Below, piece after piece: positions 1 to 8,606 of a stretch of DNA of 64,000 bases. The stretch lies in the NCBI GenBank assembly GCA_035686205.1, contig DASRZQ010000119.1, forward strand, positions 31,756-95,755, read 5' to 3'. This DNA is from CAIWTU01 sp035686205. GTDB lineage: Bacteria > Desulfobacterota > Desulfuromonadia > Geobacterales > Geobacteraceae. The notes beneath the pieces were generated by a model. That model saw nothing but the letters and a program-made list of their open reading frames with translations, ran no database searches and was not told the origin of the DNA. Both the position numbers and the translations under genes were made by a program. How positions within the stretch are numbered: the first letter of the stretch is position 1; every line of letters begins with the position of its first letter.

Positions 1-1959
1 ATGGAAAATCTTGGCGCGCTGTTCATTGTCGTAGGCATGGGTCCGCGTATATATATCGTTGCCAGGAGCCGACTCCACGAAGTGGACGTGGGAGAAATCC
101 TGCTGGAGTTCGGAGGCGGAGGCCATCCACATGCGGCATCCGGGACGGTGCGCGATCTGACCCTGATCCAGGTATTGGAAAAGCTCGACAGAATTCTTCA
201 GCAAAGGGTAAACCCAAAGCGCGTCGCGCGGGATATCATGTCATCTCCGGTAAAAACCGTACCGGCCGGGATATCCATTTCCGATGCGCGGGAACTTCTC
301 ACGCGCTATAATTTGAACGCAATGCCGGTAATGGAAGGGGACAGGATGATCGGCATCATTTCCCGGAATATCGTGGAAAAGGCCCTCTATCACGGACTTG
401 GCGACGTCCCCGCCCGCGAATACATGCATACCGAGTTTCTCGAAGCAAACCCGGAAACACCTATCAGCGATATTCAGGAGTACATGGTTGGCGGTAACAG
501 GCGATTCGTGCCCGTATTTGAAAGCGGATCGCTTGCCGGCGCAATAACCAGGACTGATCTGCTCCGGTTCATGTATGCGGGACTGCATGGCAAGCCCGCG
601 GAAATATACGACGTCGCCCGCGACCTGACGCCTGTGCGCAGGCGGAAGGTATCCGATCTGATGAACAGGCATCTTGCCGGCCGCGTTCTCGGAAAGCTTA
701 AGGAACTGGGCGAAACGGGCGACGAACTGGACCTTGCCGTTTACGGCGTGGGCGGTTTTGTCAGAGACCTCCTGCTCGGAATAAAGAATTTCGATATAGA
801 CATAACAGTTGAAGGCGACGGAATCCTGCTCGCCGAAACCTTTGCCGCTCGGCATGATTGCAGGGTCAAAAGCCACAGGAAGTTCGGCACTGCGGTCATC
901 ATCTTTGCCGACGGCTTCAAAATCGATGTGGCCAGCACAAGACTGGAATACTATTCGTCTCCGGGCGCGCTGCCGTCCGTGGAGCGCTCATCGCTGAAAA
1001 TGGACTTGTACCGGCGTGATTTTACAATCAACACCCTTGCCATTCGCCTGAACAAGGACGATTTCGGCGTCCTGATCGATTATTTCGGAGCGCAGCGCGA
1101 CCTGCGGGAAAAGGTTATCAGGGTCCTTCACAACCTCTCATTTGTGGAGGACCCGACCAGGGTCTTCAGGGCGATCCGATTTGAACAGCGACTCGATTTC
1201 CGCATCGCCAAGCATACCGAAAATCTGATAAAAAATGCGGTTAAGATGAATTTTCTCGATAAACTCGGCGGGAAAAGGCTTTTGTCGGAACTGGTCCACA
1301 TACTCCGGGAAAAGGAACCGGTCAGGGCCATAGAGAGAATGGCTTCACTCGGGCTTCTACAATTTATTCACCCGGAGCTCAAACTGACGGCCGAAACGCA
1401 TACGGTACTCCATGAAACCGGAAAGATAATTTCCTGGTTCGAGCTTCTCTTCCTGGACAGGAGATATGAAAAATGGGTGGTTTTTTTCCTCGCCCTGTGT
1501 GATTCATTGACTGAATCACAGTTTCACGAAACATGCAAGCGGCTTTCAGTCACCGAACATTACCGCGAAAAGCTTTTCGATATGCGGAAAAGCGGCCATG
1601 CGGCGCTGGAAACGATGCAGAGGCGAGTCGCACGCCGCGCAACCATTCACAGAAGCGAAATTTATTACCTGCTTTTCGAGCTTTCCCCGGAGGTTCTTCT
1701 CTACATGATGGCTAAAACCGGCGATGAAGATGTTAAGAAATACGTTTCTCTATTCTTCACCCAATTGCAGAATGTCAGGAGCATGATCAGCGGCAGGGAC
1801 CTCATGGAAATGGGCCTCCCTCCGGGCCCTGTTTACAAGCAGATTCTCGACCGGGTAATGAAAGCAAGACTTGACAATGAAGTGGCCAGCCGTGACGAAG
1901 AACTTGTGCTGGCACGAAAGGTAATCGGCAAGGAGCGATTGGCTCAACAAAATAAATGA
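1..1959 (+). CDS. DHH/CBS/tRNA nucleotidyltransferase fusion, 5' truncated
   Basis: The reading frame is already open at base 1 and its first residues lie inside a DHHA1 domain (GGGGHPHAASGT, about residue 38), so the true start is upstream. After this come two CBS domains (about 75-195) and a polymerase-beta-type nucleotidyltransferase head with GGFVRDLLLG and the metal-binding DID (about 245-275), the RRDFTINTLA motif, and an RNA-binding region beginning FVEDPTRVFRAIRF. The family adds CCA or poly(A) to RNA 3' ends. DHH phosphoesterase-CBS-nucleotidyltransferase fusions of about 880 residues are known in Geobacter-type bacteria. Whether this one adds CCA or only A cannot be decided here. 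Confidence 0.9.
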   Translation: MENLGALFIVVGMGPRIYIVARSRLHEVDVGEILLEFGGGGHPHAASGTVRDLTLIQVLEKLDRILQQRVNPKRVARDIMSSPVKTVPAGISISDARELLTRYNLNAMPVMEGDRMIGIISRNIVEKALYHGLGDVPAREYMHTEFLEANPETPISDIQEYMVGGNRRFVPVFESGSLAGAITRTDLLRFMYAGLHGKPAEIYDVARDLTPVRRRKVSDLMNRHLAGRVLGKLKELGETGDELDLAVYGVGGFVRDLLLGIKNFDIDITVEGDGILLAETFAARHDCRVKSHRKFGTAVIIFADGFKIDVASTRLEYYSSPGALPSVERSSLKMDLYRRDFTINTLAIRLNKDDFGVLIDYFGAQRDLREKVIRVLHNLSFVEDPTRVFRAIRFEQRLDFRIAKHTENLIKNAVKMNFLDKLGGKRLLSELVHILREKEPVRAIERMASLGLLQFIHPELKLTAETHTVLHETGKIISWFELLFLDRRYEKWVVFFLALCDSLTESQFHETCKRLSVTEHYREKLFDMRKSGHAALETMQRRVARRATIHRSEIYYLLFELSPEVLLYMMAKTGDEDVKKYVSLFFTQLQNVRSMISGRDLMEMGLPPGPVYKQILDRVMKARLDNEVASRDEELVLARKVIGKERLAQQNK

Positions 1960-1986
1960 GATTCCAAACGGAAAGGAGACCTTTTT

Positions 1987-2475
1987 ATGCCCGTTTATGA
2001 ATTTTATTGCAGCGACTGCCACACTATTTTCAACTTTCTTTCCCGGAGGGTGAATACGGAAAAACGTCCGGATTGTCCCCGGTGCGGGCGGCCCCGGCTT
2101 GAACGGCAGGTTTCCCGTTTTGCATATTCAAAGGGAAGGGAAGAAGAGCCCGTCGACGGGATGCCGGACCTGGATGAGTCCCGCTTGGAGAAAGCGATGG
2201 AAACGCTGGCGGGCGAGATGGAGGGAATCGACGAAAACGACCCCAGACAGATGGCCCGGTTCATGCGAAAATTCAAGGATGCCACGGGAATGGACCTCGG
2301 TTCCGGAATGGAAGAGGCTATCAGCCGTCTTGAAGCGGGAGAAGACCCTGAAAGAATAGAGGAGGAAATGGGCGATCTTTTTGATGCGGAGAACCCTTTT
2401 GCCGCCGGCGGAGTCAAGGGACTGAAAAGGAAATTTACCCCGCCCGCCCATGACGACAAGCTTTACACGCTATAA
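1987..2475 (+). CDS. FmdB-family zinc ribbon protein
   Basis: The 162-residue protein starts MPVYEFYCSDCHTIF and carries a CxxC...CxxC zinc ribbon (SDCH and CPRCG) in its first 45 residues, the hallmark of the FmdB/CxxC_CXXC_SSSS family. The remainder is acidic and helical, without recognisable catalytic residues. Members are small putative regulatory proteins of uncertain function. A GGAG ribosome-binding site lies 8 bases before the ATG. It follows the nucleotidyltransferase by 27 bases on the same strand and is probably co-transcribed. Confidence 0.85.
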   Translation: MPVYEFYCSDCHTIFNFLSRRVNTEKRPDCPRCGRPRLERQVSRFAYSKGREEEPVDGMPDLDESRLEKAMETLAGEMEGIDENDPRQMARFMRKFKDATGMDLGSGMEEAISRLEAGEDPERIEEEMGDLFDAENPFAAGGVKGLKRKFTPPAHDDKLYTL

Positions 2476-2532
2476 AATGCTCCTGAATTATCTGCGACAA
2501 TTGACACACGCAGTCCATTTTTCACGAATGTT

Positions 2533-2656
2533 ATACCAAGTTGCATTCAATTTATTGTCATTTCGAGCTCCAGCGAGAAATCTTGAACTCGTTTATCAAA
2601 GATGTCTCTCTTCGTTCGACATGACATGTTTTGAAATTGTTTGAGCAAGATGGTAT
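2533..2656. repeat. Dispersed palindromic repeat, copy 1
   Basis: About 124 bases almost identical to 37967-38092 in the same orientation. The ends are imperfect inverted repeats (ATACCAAGTTGC versus GCAAGATGGTAT), and an inner pair reads TGTCATTTCGAG ... TTCGACATGACA. No protein is encoded. The structure is that of a non-autonomous MITE or REP-like element. It lies between the FmdB gene and a small membrane-protein gene. No clear target duplication was seen beyond a possible TA. Confidence 0.8.
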
Positions 2657-2681
2657 TAGAGTAAAAGTTGAAGGGGAGCCC

Positions 2682-2990
2682 ATGAAGCCGTATCTTCTGC
2701 TGATTTTTATTTTGAACATTGTACTCGGTCTCTGCGATGCTTCCCTGGGGTACCATCTGGCGCCTCTCCTGGGCCGGAGAAATGCAGAAGACGAAGAAGA
2801 AGCGGAAAGAACAACGAGCGCCATGCAAAAACTTCTTTCAGTCGTCGTAGCGGTTTACGTTTTCCTTGACTGCCTTGCCTATTTCCGGGGAAGCCTGGTT
2901 TTCATCCTGGTCGTTACCGGAATAATTGTTCTGGATATGATCGGCCAGATGGTGGTCCGCCATAAGCTCCGTTCCGCTTTTCACGACTGA
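2682..2990 (+). CDS. Small conserved-type membrane protein
   Basis: A 102-residue protein of unknown function. A longer in-frame start at 2631 would lie inside the repeat, so the ATG at 2682, preceded by AAGGGGAG, is preferred. There is a hydrophobic N-terminal segment (about residues 3-20), a charged stretch rich in Glu (about 34-44) and two further hydrophobic segments (about 50-62 and 70-88), suggesting three membrane passes. No motif gives a function. It stands alone between the repeat and the acyl-ACP thioesterase gene. Confidence 0.6.
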   Translation: MKPYLLLIFILNIVLGLCDASLGYHLAPLLGRRNAEDEEEAERTTSAMQKLLSVVVAVYVFLDCLAYFRGSLVFILVVTGIIVLDMIGQMVVRHKLRSAFHD

Positions 2991-3081
2991 AGAGCTACAT
3001 GCGGAAACCCGTTAACATCGGCTGGCGGCAAAATCGCCGTTAATTCTTCTGGTCTTTGTTGATACAGGAAGAAAGACAATA

Positions 3082-3834
3082 ATGGAAAAGCAATTTAACA
3101 GGCAATATCGTGTAAGGTATTACGAATCCGACTTTCGGGGGAGCCTGCGCCCGGTAACGATGCTTGATTATCTGCAGGATGCCGCATCCGGAGATTCCGT
3201 GAGAACGGGATCCTCCGTAATGGACCTGCGGGAAAGAAACATGACATGGGTTCTTTCCCGCTACCACGTAAAATTCCTAGGATATCCCGGGCTTGGTGAA
3301 ACGCTCAACGTACGCACATGGCGATCCGGCATCGATGGCCTGTTCGCCCTGCGGGAGTTCCAGGTTACTGGCGAAACCGGTAACCTGCTTGCTCTGGCCA
3401 CCAGTTCGTGGGCTATCGTAAAAATGGACACAAAACGCCCTGTAAGGATAGAGAACGTTTTTCCGGATTTGTCCATCGTTGAACAAAGGGCGCTGGATGA
3501 CAATTTCAAAACACTTTCAAAACCGGACAAATGTGATATCGAAAAGTCTTTTCCTGTCCGGATCGCGGATCTTGACGTGAACCGGCACGTCAACAACACC
3601 GTTTACGCGGGATGGGCGCTTGAAACAGTTCCCGATGACATCCTGCTCAATTACGGACTGGCGGAAATCGAGATATCATTTAGGGCCGAGGCGTTTTATG
3701 GTGATACGGTAACGGTGCGAACGGGGGGTTCGGATAAGGGGATTACAGGAACTTTTCTGCATCAGTTGGTCAATGAAGAGGACGGCAGGGAATTAACCAG
3801 GCTGAAAACCTCGTGGGAGCGGGTTGACAAATAA
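3082..3834 (+). CDS. Acyl-ACP thioesterase (FatA/FatB type)
   Basis: The 250-residue protein has the double hot-dog layout of acyl-ACP thioesterases: an N-terminal hot-dog starting YRVRYYESDFRGSL and a second one containing DLDVNRHVNNTVYAGWALE, the conserved segment with the catalytic Asn/His. The family hydrolyses acyl-ACP to free fatty acid in the cytoplasm. An AGGAAGA site precedes the ATG. Its stop codon is directly followed by the ATG of epmB with no spacer, so the two are translationally linked, although no shared pathway is known. Chain-length preference cannot be predicted. Confidence 0.88.
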   Translation: MEKQFNRQYRVRYYESDFRGSLRPVTMLDYLQDAASGDSVRTGSSVMDLRERNMTWVLSRYHVKFLGYPGLGETLNVRTWRSGIDGLFALREFQVTGETGNLLALATSSWAIVKMDTKRPVRIENVFPDLSIVEQRALDDNFKTLSKPDKCDIEKSFPVRIADLDVNRHVNNTVYAGWALETVPDDILLNYGLAEIEISFRAEAFYGDTVTVRTGGSDKGITGTFLHQLVNEEDGRELTRLKTSWERVDK

Positions 3835-4878
3835 ATGGAACAATGGCGAAAGAGCCTTGCAAACAGTGTAACCAGTCCGGATGAACTGGCGAAATGTTTC
3901 GATATCGACGAAAAGATGCTCGGTAGAGTAACCGCAAGGTATCCCATGCGGATCACGCCATATTATCTCGGCCTTGTAGAAAAAGCCGGAGATCCTATCT
4001 GGCGGCAATGCATTCCCGATATGCGCGAACTGGAGGACGACCGGCAGTCGGACGACCCCTTGAACGAGGAGGGTTTGAGCCCGGCGCCGGGCATTATTCA
4101 CCGGTATCCTGATCGTGTTGTATTTCTCGTTTCTTCAGCTTGTGCGGTATATTGCCGTTTCTGCATGCGCAAAAGACAGGTCGGCTGCGTCGGGTCGGCC
4201 GAGGCGTTGAAATCGTTTGAACCGGCATTTCAATATATTGAAAAAACCGCCGCCGTCCGCGATGTAATTCTGTCGGGCGGCGATCCTCTGCTGCTTCCCG
4301 ATGATGAGCTGGAGAAGATTCTTGTCCGGCTTCGCAAGATACCGCATGTGGAAATAATCAGGATAGGTACGCGAACTCCGGTGACCCTTCCCGAAAGGAT
4401 CACTCCAAACATTTGCAGAATGTTGAAGCGCTTCAAACCGCTTTATATAAATACACACTTCAACCACCCGCGGGAAATAACCCAGCAATCAGCACGCGCG
4501 TGCGCCCGGCTGGCCGATGCGGGCATGCCCCTTGGCAACCAGTCCGTCCTGCTTAAAGGGGTAAATGACGATCCTGAAGTCATGAAAACTCTGATGCAAA
4601 AACTGCTGTCCATCAGGGTCCGTCCATACTACATCCACCAGATGGATCTGGTGAAAGGCACAGCCCATTTCCGCACCAGCGTCGCCGCGGGAATCAGGAT
4701 AATGGAAGGATTGCGCGGCCACACGTCCGGCTTGGCGACTCCGTACTATGTAATTGATGCACCGGGAGGGAAGGGCAAGATTCCCTTGCTGCCGGAGAAT
4801 GTGGAATTTCGCGGCGACACGCTGATACTGAGGAACTATCTCGGAGAGCGTATCGAATATCGGGACGTGAAAAGGTAG
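3835..4878 (+). CDS. epmB: EF-P lysine 2,3-aminomutase, radical SAM (EpmB)
   Basis: A 347-residue KamA-family radical SAM protein with the cluster motif C103-AVY-C107-RF-C110. It lacks the long C-terminal region of catabolic lysine 2,3-aminomutases (about 415 residues) and matches the EpmB/YjeK length. EpmB converts alpha-lysine to beta-lysine, which EpmA attaches to EF-P. The convergent neighbours epmA and efp, starting 5 bases downstream on the other strand, make the EF-P role far more likely than lysine fermentation. The start codon abuts the thioesterase stop. Confidence 0.9.
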   Translation: MEQWRKSLANSVTSPDELAKCFDIDEKMLGRVTARYPMRITPYYLGLVEKAGDPIWRQCIPDMRELEDDRQSDDPLNEEGLSPAPGIIHRYPDRVVFLVSSACAVYCRFCMRKRQVGCVGSAEALKSFEPAFQYIEKTAAVRDVILSGGDPLLLPDDELEKILVRLRKIPHVEIIRIGTRTPVTLPERITPNICRMLKRFKPLYINTHFNHPREITQQSARACARLADAGMPLGNQSVLLKGVNDDPEVMKTLMQKLLSIRVRPYYIHQMDLVKGTAHFRTSVAAGIRIMEGLRGHTSGLATPYYVIDAPGGKGKIPLLPENVEFRGDTLILRNYLGERIEYRDVKR

Positions 4879-4883
4879 GTTCG

Positions 4884-5807
4884 TCAGAGTTCCTCAGGCG
4901 TGAACGCGACAACTTCATCTATGCTGGAAGCATCCGTGAGCAGCATAACCAGACGGTCCACGCCCAGGGCGATGCCCGCAGAAGGCGGCATTGCCGGGAG
5001 TTCGGCGAGAAATTTCTCCGGGACGGGATAGGGCGGTTTCCCAAGAGAGCGGCGGTGTGTCTCTTCCTGCCGGAAGCGGAGTCTCTGTTCATCAGCGTCG
5101 GTCAGTTCCGTAAAGGCATTGGCCAGTTCGAGTCCGCCGATGTAAAGCTCGAAACGTTCCGCGACGGTGGGGTCGTCCGGTCGCAGACGGGCAAGTGCAC
5201 CCCTTTCCGCTGGATAATCACATATAAAAGTCGGTTTTGACAAACCGAGCCGCGGTTCTATATCCGTCACCATGATTTCGTCAAACCTGTCGCTTTTCAG
5301 GGCAATTTCCATGGAAACCCGCGAATATCTCCGGAATGCCTCCCTGACTGTGATTCGTTCCCACGGGCCGTCAAGTCTGACCGTTTGACCGCGGAACTGA
5401 ACAGTATCATTACAACCGGCAGCCTTCGCAATGGCGGCAATGAGCGCCTCGCATTCATCCATCAGGTCTTCATAGTCCCGGCCGGCGCAATACCATTCGA
5501 GCATGGTGAATTCGGGGAGATGCAGTCTCCCCCTTTCACCATCACGCCAGCAGCGGCATATCTGGAAAATCCTGTCGAAACCCGATGCCAGCAGCCGCTT
5601 CATGCACAGCTCGGGCGATGTCTGGAGAAACCAGGAACCTGAGGGAACGGCGTCGATGTGGGCTTCCGGCGCCGGTGTGGGAATTCTGACAGGGGTTTCC
5701 ACTTCAAGGTAATTCCTGCCGGTGAAAAAGCGCCTGATCTCGCTAATAATCCTTGCCCTTGTGGATAACATCTTCAGGCGCCCGGCAGGGAGACGGGTTG
5801 CCGCCAC
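4884..5807 (-). CDS. epmA: EF-P--(R)-beta-lysine ligase (EpmA/GenX/PoxA)
   Basis: A 307-residue protein resembling a class II lysyl-tRNA synthetase catalytic core without an anticodon-binding domain. It contains motif 2 (WRDGERGRLHLPEFTMLEWY) and motif 3 (GIALGVDRLVML). EpmA activates beta-lysine with ATP and transfers it to the conserved lysine of EF-P. The start is GTG, with AAGGAG 6 bases upstream, located at the end of efp (3 bases between the genes), so efp and epmA form an operon. It converges on epmB. Confidence 0.93.
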   Translation of the reverse strand: MAATRLPAGRLKMLSTRARIISEIRRFFTGRNYLEVETPVRIPTPAPEAHIDAVPSGSWFLQTSPELCMKRLLASGFDRIFQICRCWRDGERGRLHLPEFTMLEWYCAGRDYEDLMDECEALIAAIAKAAGCNDTVQFRGQTVRLDGPWERITVREAFRRYSRVSMEIALKSDRFDEIMVTDIEPRLGLSKPTFICDYPAERGALARLRPDDPTVAERFELYIGGLELANAFTELTDADEQRLRFRQEETHRRSLGKPPYPVPEKFLAELPAMPPSAGIALGVDRLVMLLTDASSIDEVVAFTPEEL

Positions 5808-5810
5808 GGT

Positions 5811-6374
5811 CTACTCCTTGACTCGTGTTGAATACTCCCCGGTGCGGGTATCGATGGTAATCAGCTCGCCTTCCTCGATAAAAGGAGGCACCCGCAGAAC
5901 ATATCCCGTTTCAACCGTAGCCGGTTTGGAATCGCTGCCCGTTGTGTCTCCCTTGACCCACGGATCGGTCTTTGTAACACGGAGATTGACAAAATTCGGC
6001 ACATTAACGCCGATCGGTTTTTCTCCGAACATCAGGACTTCAACCATCAGGTTGTCAATGAGAAAATATTTCGTGTCGCCGAGAAGGTCTTCGTTAATGG
6101 ATATCTGTTCATAAGTCTGGTTATCCATGAAACAGAAATTGTTATCTTCCTTGTAGAGATACTGCATGACCCTTTCCTCGAGACGGGCAGGCTCGAATGT
6201 TTCTCCTGAACGGTACGTCCTGTCGAGAATCGTACCGTTGATCATATTGCGCATTTTCGTGCGGTAAAGGGCCTGGCCTTTACCCGGTTTGGAGAATTCG
6301 AACGCGATAACCACGTACGGGTCTCCATCCAGGGTGATTTTGAGTCCCTTTCTCAAATCTGAAACAGAGTACAT
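5811..6374 (-). CDS. efp: Translation elongation factor P
   Basis: A 187-residue protein with the three-domain EF-P layout. It rescues ribosomes stalled at polyproline. The modification loop reads SKPGKGQALYR, with Lys32 at the tip, equivalent to Lys34 of E. coli EF-P, the residue that receives beta-lysine. The presence of epmA and epmB alongside predicts beta-lysylation rather than rhamnosylation or 5-aminopentanol modification. An AAAGGAAAG site precedes the ATG. The gene is upstream of and operonic with epmA. Confidence 0.96.
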   Translation of the reverse strand: MYSVSDLRKGLKITLDGDPYVVIAFEFSKPGKGQALYRTKMRNMINGTILDRTYRSGETFEPARLEERVMQYLYKEDNNFCFMDNQTYEQISINEDLLGDTKYFLIDNLMVEVLMFGEKPIGVNVPNFVNLRVTKTDPWVKGDTTGSDSKPATVETGYVLRVPPFIEEGELITIDTRTGEYSTRVKE

Positions 6375-6671
6375 AATACTTTCCTTTCGACTGAATTTTG
6401 AAAAGCGTTAAATTTACCGCAAACAAAATAGTTTGTTAAGAGAAAAATCACATAATCCTGCCGGATGATGGGAAGATGTCTTGTTCAGGAGATCAAAGCA
6501 GCGAACTCTTACTCCATGAACTATGTCAGGAAGCATAATAGCGGCAAATCATGTTGACGCACCAACATTTGATTATATCTGCATGTAAACTTTTTCCCGG
6601 ATTTTTTGCGAATTTCGGCGCCGTGCAAACCGGCTTCGGGAATGGGTCTTTCTGCCGGCGAAATGGCGGGA

Positions 6672-6890
6672 TTATTTGGCTCGGTAGGTAATACGACCTC
6701 TTGTGAGATCATACGGGGAAAGTTCGACGGTTACCTTGTCACCGGGGAGTATTTTTATAAAAAATTTGCGCATTTTTCCGGATATATGGGCCAGGACGAT
6801 ATGGTCGTTTTCCAGTTTTACCCGGAACATGGCGTTTGGAAGCGGTTCAACTACAGTCCCTTCAACTTCGATTGCTTCTTCTTTTTTCAT
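6672..6890 (-). CDS. infA: Translation initiation factor IF-1
   Basis: A 72-residue single S1/OB-fold protein (MKKEEAIEVEGTVVEPLPNA; HISGKMRK; PGDKVTVELSPYDLTRGRI), full length for IF-1. It binds the 30S A site during initiation. An AAAGGAG-type site precedes the ATG. It lies 297 bases upstream of efp on the same strand. That interval holds a short open frame with no recognisable product and no tRNA; the region just before efp contains an AACAAAC/GTTTG hairpin. Confidence 0.97.
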   Translation of the reverse strand: MKKEEAIEVEGTVVEPLPNAMFRVKLENDHIVLAHISGKMRKFFIKILPGDKVTVELSPYDLTRGRITYRAK

Positions 6891-7115
6891 GCGATTTTCC
6901 TCACTCCTTTTTCCTTGTATATTTTAATGTGGTTTTTAACCGTTTCATTTTATAACCATTTTGTCGAAAATTGCAAGTAACATTTCCCCGCAAGCCCTTC
7001 AATTATGACCTTCTTCAATTGCATTGGTAGTGCATTCTGTTAACATTAGTCATGATGGGAAAAAGCTCAATAATATGAGGATGGCCATAAATAATCGCAA
7101 TACAGGGGGGCAGAT

Positions 7116-8606
7116 ATGTCCATAAATGTAAGAAACTTCATTAACGGGAAATGGATTGATTCCGCTCAGGGCAAAAGCTTTGATAGCCTCAATCCCGCGG
7201 ATATCCGCAAGAAAGTTGCCGTGGTCGCGCTTTCCGGCAAAGAGGATGTTGATAATGCGGTGGCCGCCGCAAGGGATGCATTGTCACGATGGCGCCTCGT
7301 CCCGGCGCCAAGGCGGGGAGAGATTCTGTTCAGGGCCGGTGAGCTCCTGATGCGTCAAAAGGACCGGTTAGGCAGGCTTGTTACAGAGGAAATGGGGAAA
7401 GTTCTTTCCGAAGGTCTGGGCGATGTCCAGGAGGCCATTGATATGGCTTTCTTCATGGCGGGAGAAGGAAGAAGGCTCCAGGGGGAAACGGTCCCTTCGG
7501 AACTGCCGGACAAGGATTGCAAGAGCGTCCGGGAACCGGTCGGAGTTATGGCGCTTGTCACCCCATGGAATTTTCCAGTTGCGATACCGGCATGGAAGGT
7601 ATTCGCGGCCCTGATATGCGGCAATACCTTGGTCATAAAACCATCGTCTTTTACCCCTGCATGTGCAGCGGCTCTCGTCGAGACGCTGGAGTCGGCCGGA
7701 CTTCCGCCGGGGGTCCTGAACCTGGTTAACGGCCCGGGTGAAGAAGTCGGCGAATATCTGGCGACTCATCCCGGCATTGACGCCGTTTCCTTTACCGGTT
7801 CCTGTGCGGCCGGAGAGCGGCTCGAAGGGCTTCTGGGAAAAATGCACAGACCTGTCGCGGCGGAGATGGGCGGAAAAAACGCGATAATTATCATGGAAGA
7901 CGCGAATCTTGAACTTGCGCTGGAGGGTGTGCTCTGGGGAGGTTTCGGCACATCCGGTCAGCGCTGCACAGCCGCAAGCCGTATCGTGATACACGAAAAG
8001 GTATATGACGGGTTTGTTGATTCCTTGAAAAGTGCTGCTCAAAAACTCAGGCTCGGAGACGGGCTGGCGTCGGAAACGGATGTCGGGCCGGTTATAAATG
8101 AGCAGCAGGTGAAGAAAATTCTTGATTATATCCGGATCGGAATCGATGAGGGGGCAAAACTGATTACCGGCGGCAAAAGAAAAACGGAAGGAGATTACGC
8201 GCATGGCTATTTTATCGAACCGACGGTGTTTGCGGGCGTTGCACCCGAGATGCGCATAGCCCGTGAGGAGATATTCGGCCCGGTTGTCAGCGCGATCAAA
8301 TGTACCAGCCTGGGAGAGGCAATCAGCATAGTTAACACTGTGCCGTTCGGCCTGTCTTCCGCCATATACAGCAGTGACGTAAATGCCACCGCCAGGGCCG
8401 AAAGGGACCTTCAGACAGGTATCGTATATATTAACGCGTCCACTATCGGCGCGGAGATACAGCTTCCTTTCGGCGGCTGGAAACACTCGGGGTCCGGACA
8501 TCCGGAGGCCGGGGGAAGAGGCGGAGCTCTTGAATTTTACAGCAGGATGAAGGTGATATACCGTGATTTCAGCGGAAAACTGCAAAAGGCGCAAATAGAC
8601 AAATGA
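7116..8606 (+). CDS. NAD(P)-dependent aldehyde dehydrogenase
   Basis: A 496-residue ALDH-superfamily enzyme. Visible motifs are TPWNFPVAIPAWK (cofactor site), FTGS, EMGGKNA with the general-base Glu, GQRCTAASR with catalytic Cys284, and EEIFGPV. It oxidises an aldehyde to the acid. The gene starts an operon whose second gene is a GABA/lysine-type aminotransferase with a 4-base overlap, so a semialdehyde such as succinate or aminoadipate semialdehyde is the likely substrate. This is inferred from context. A G-rich site precedes the ATG. Confidence 0.88.
   Translation: MSINVRNFINGKWIDSAQGKSFDSLNPADIRKKVAVVALSGKEDVDNAVAAARDALSRWRLVPAPRRGEILFRAGELLMRQKDRLGRLVTEEMGKVLSEGLGDVQEAIDMAFFMAGEGRRLQGETVPSELPDKDCKSVREPVGVMALVTPWNFPVAIPAWKVFAALICGNTLVIKPSSFTPACAAALVETLESAGLPPGVLNLVNGPGEEVGEYLATHPGIDAVSFTGSCAAGERLEGLLGKMHRPVAAEMGGKNAIIIMEDANLELALEGVLWGGFGTSGQRCTAASRIVIHEKVYDGFVDSLKSAAQKLRLGDGLASETDVGPVINEQQVKKILDYIRIGIDEGAKLITGGKRKTEGDYAHGYFIEPTVFAGVAPEMRIAREEIFGPVVSAIKCTSLGEAISIVNTVPFGLSSAIYSSDVNATARAERDLQTGIVYINASTIGAEIQLPFGGWKHSGSGHPEAGGRGGALEFYSRMKVIYRDFSGKLQKAQIDK

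Noticed and set aside
3835..4878. Catabolic lysine 2,3-aminomutase
   Set aside because: Length, lack of the C-terminal extension and the epmA/efp neighbours favour EpmB.
6521..6712. 63-residue minus-strand frame between infA and efp
   Set aside because: Overlaps the infA 3' end in another frame and has no start signal or recognisable product.
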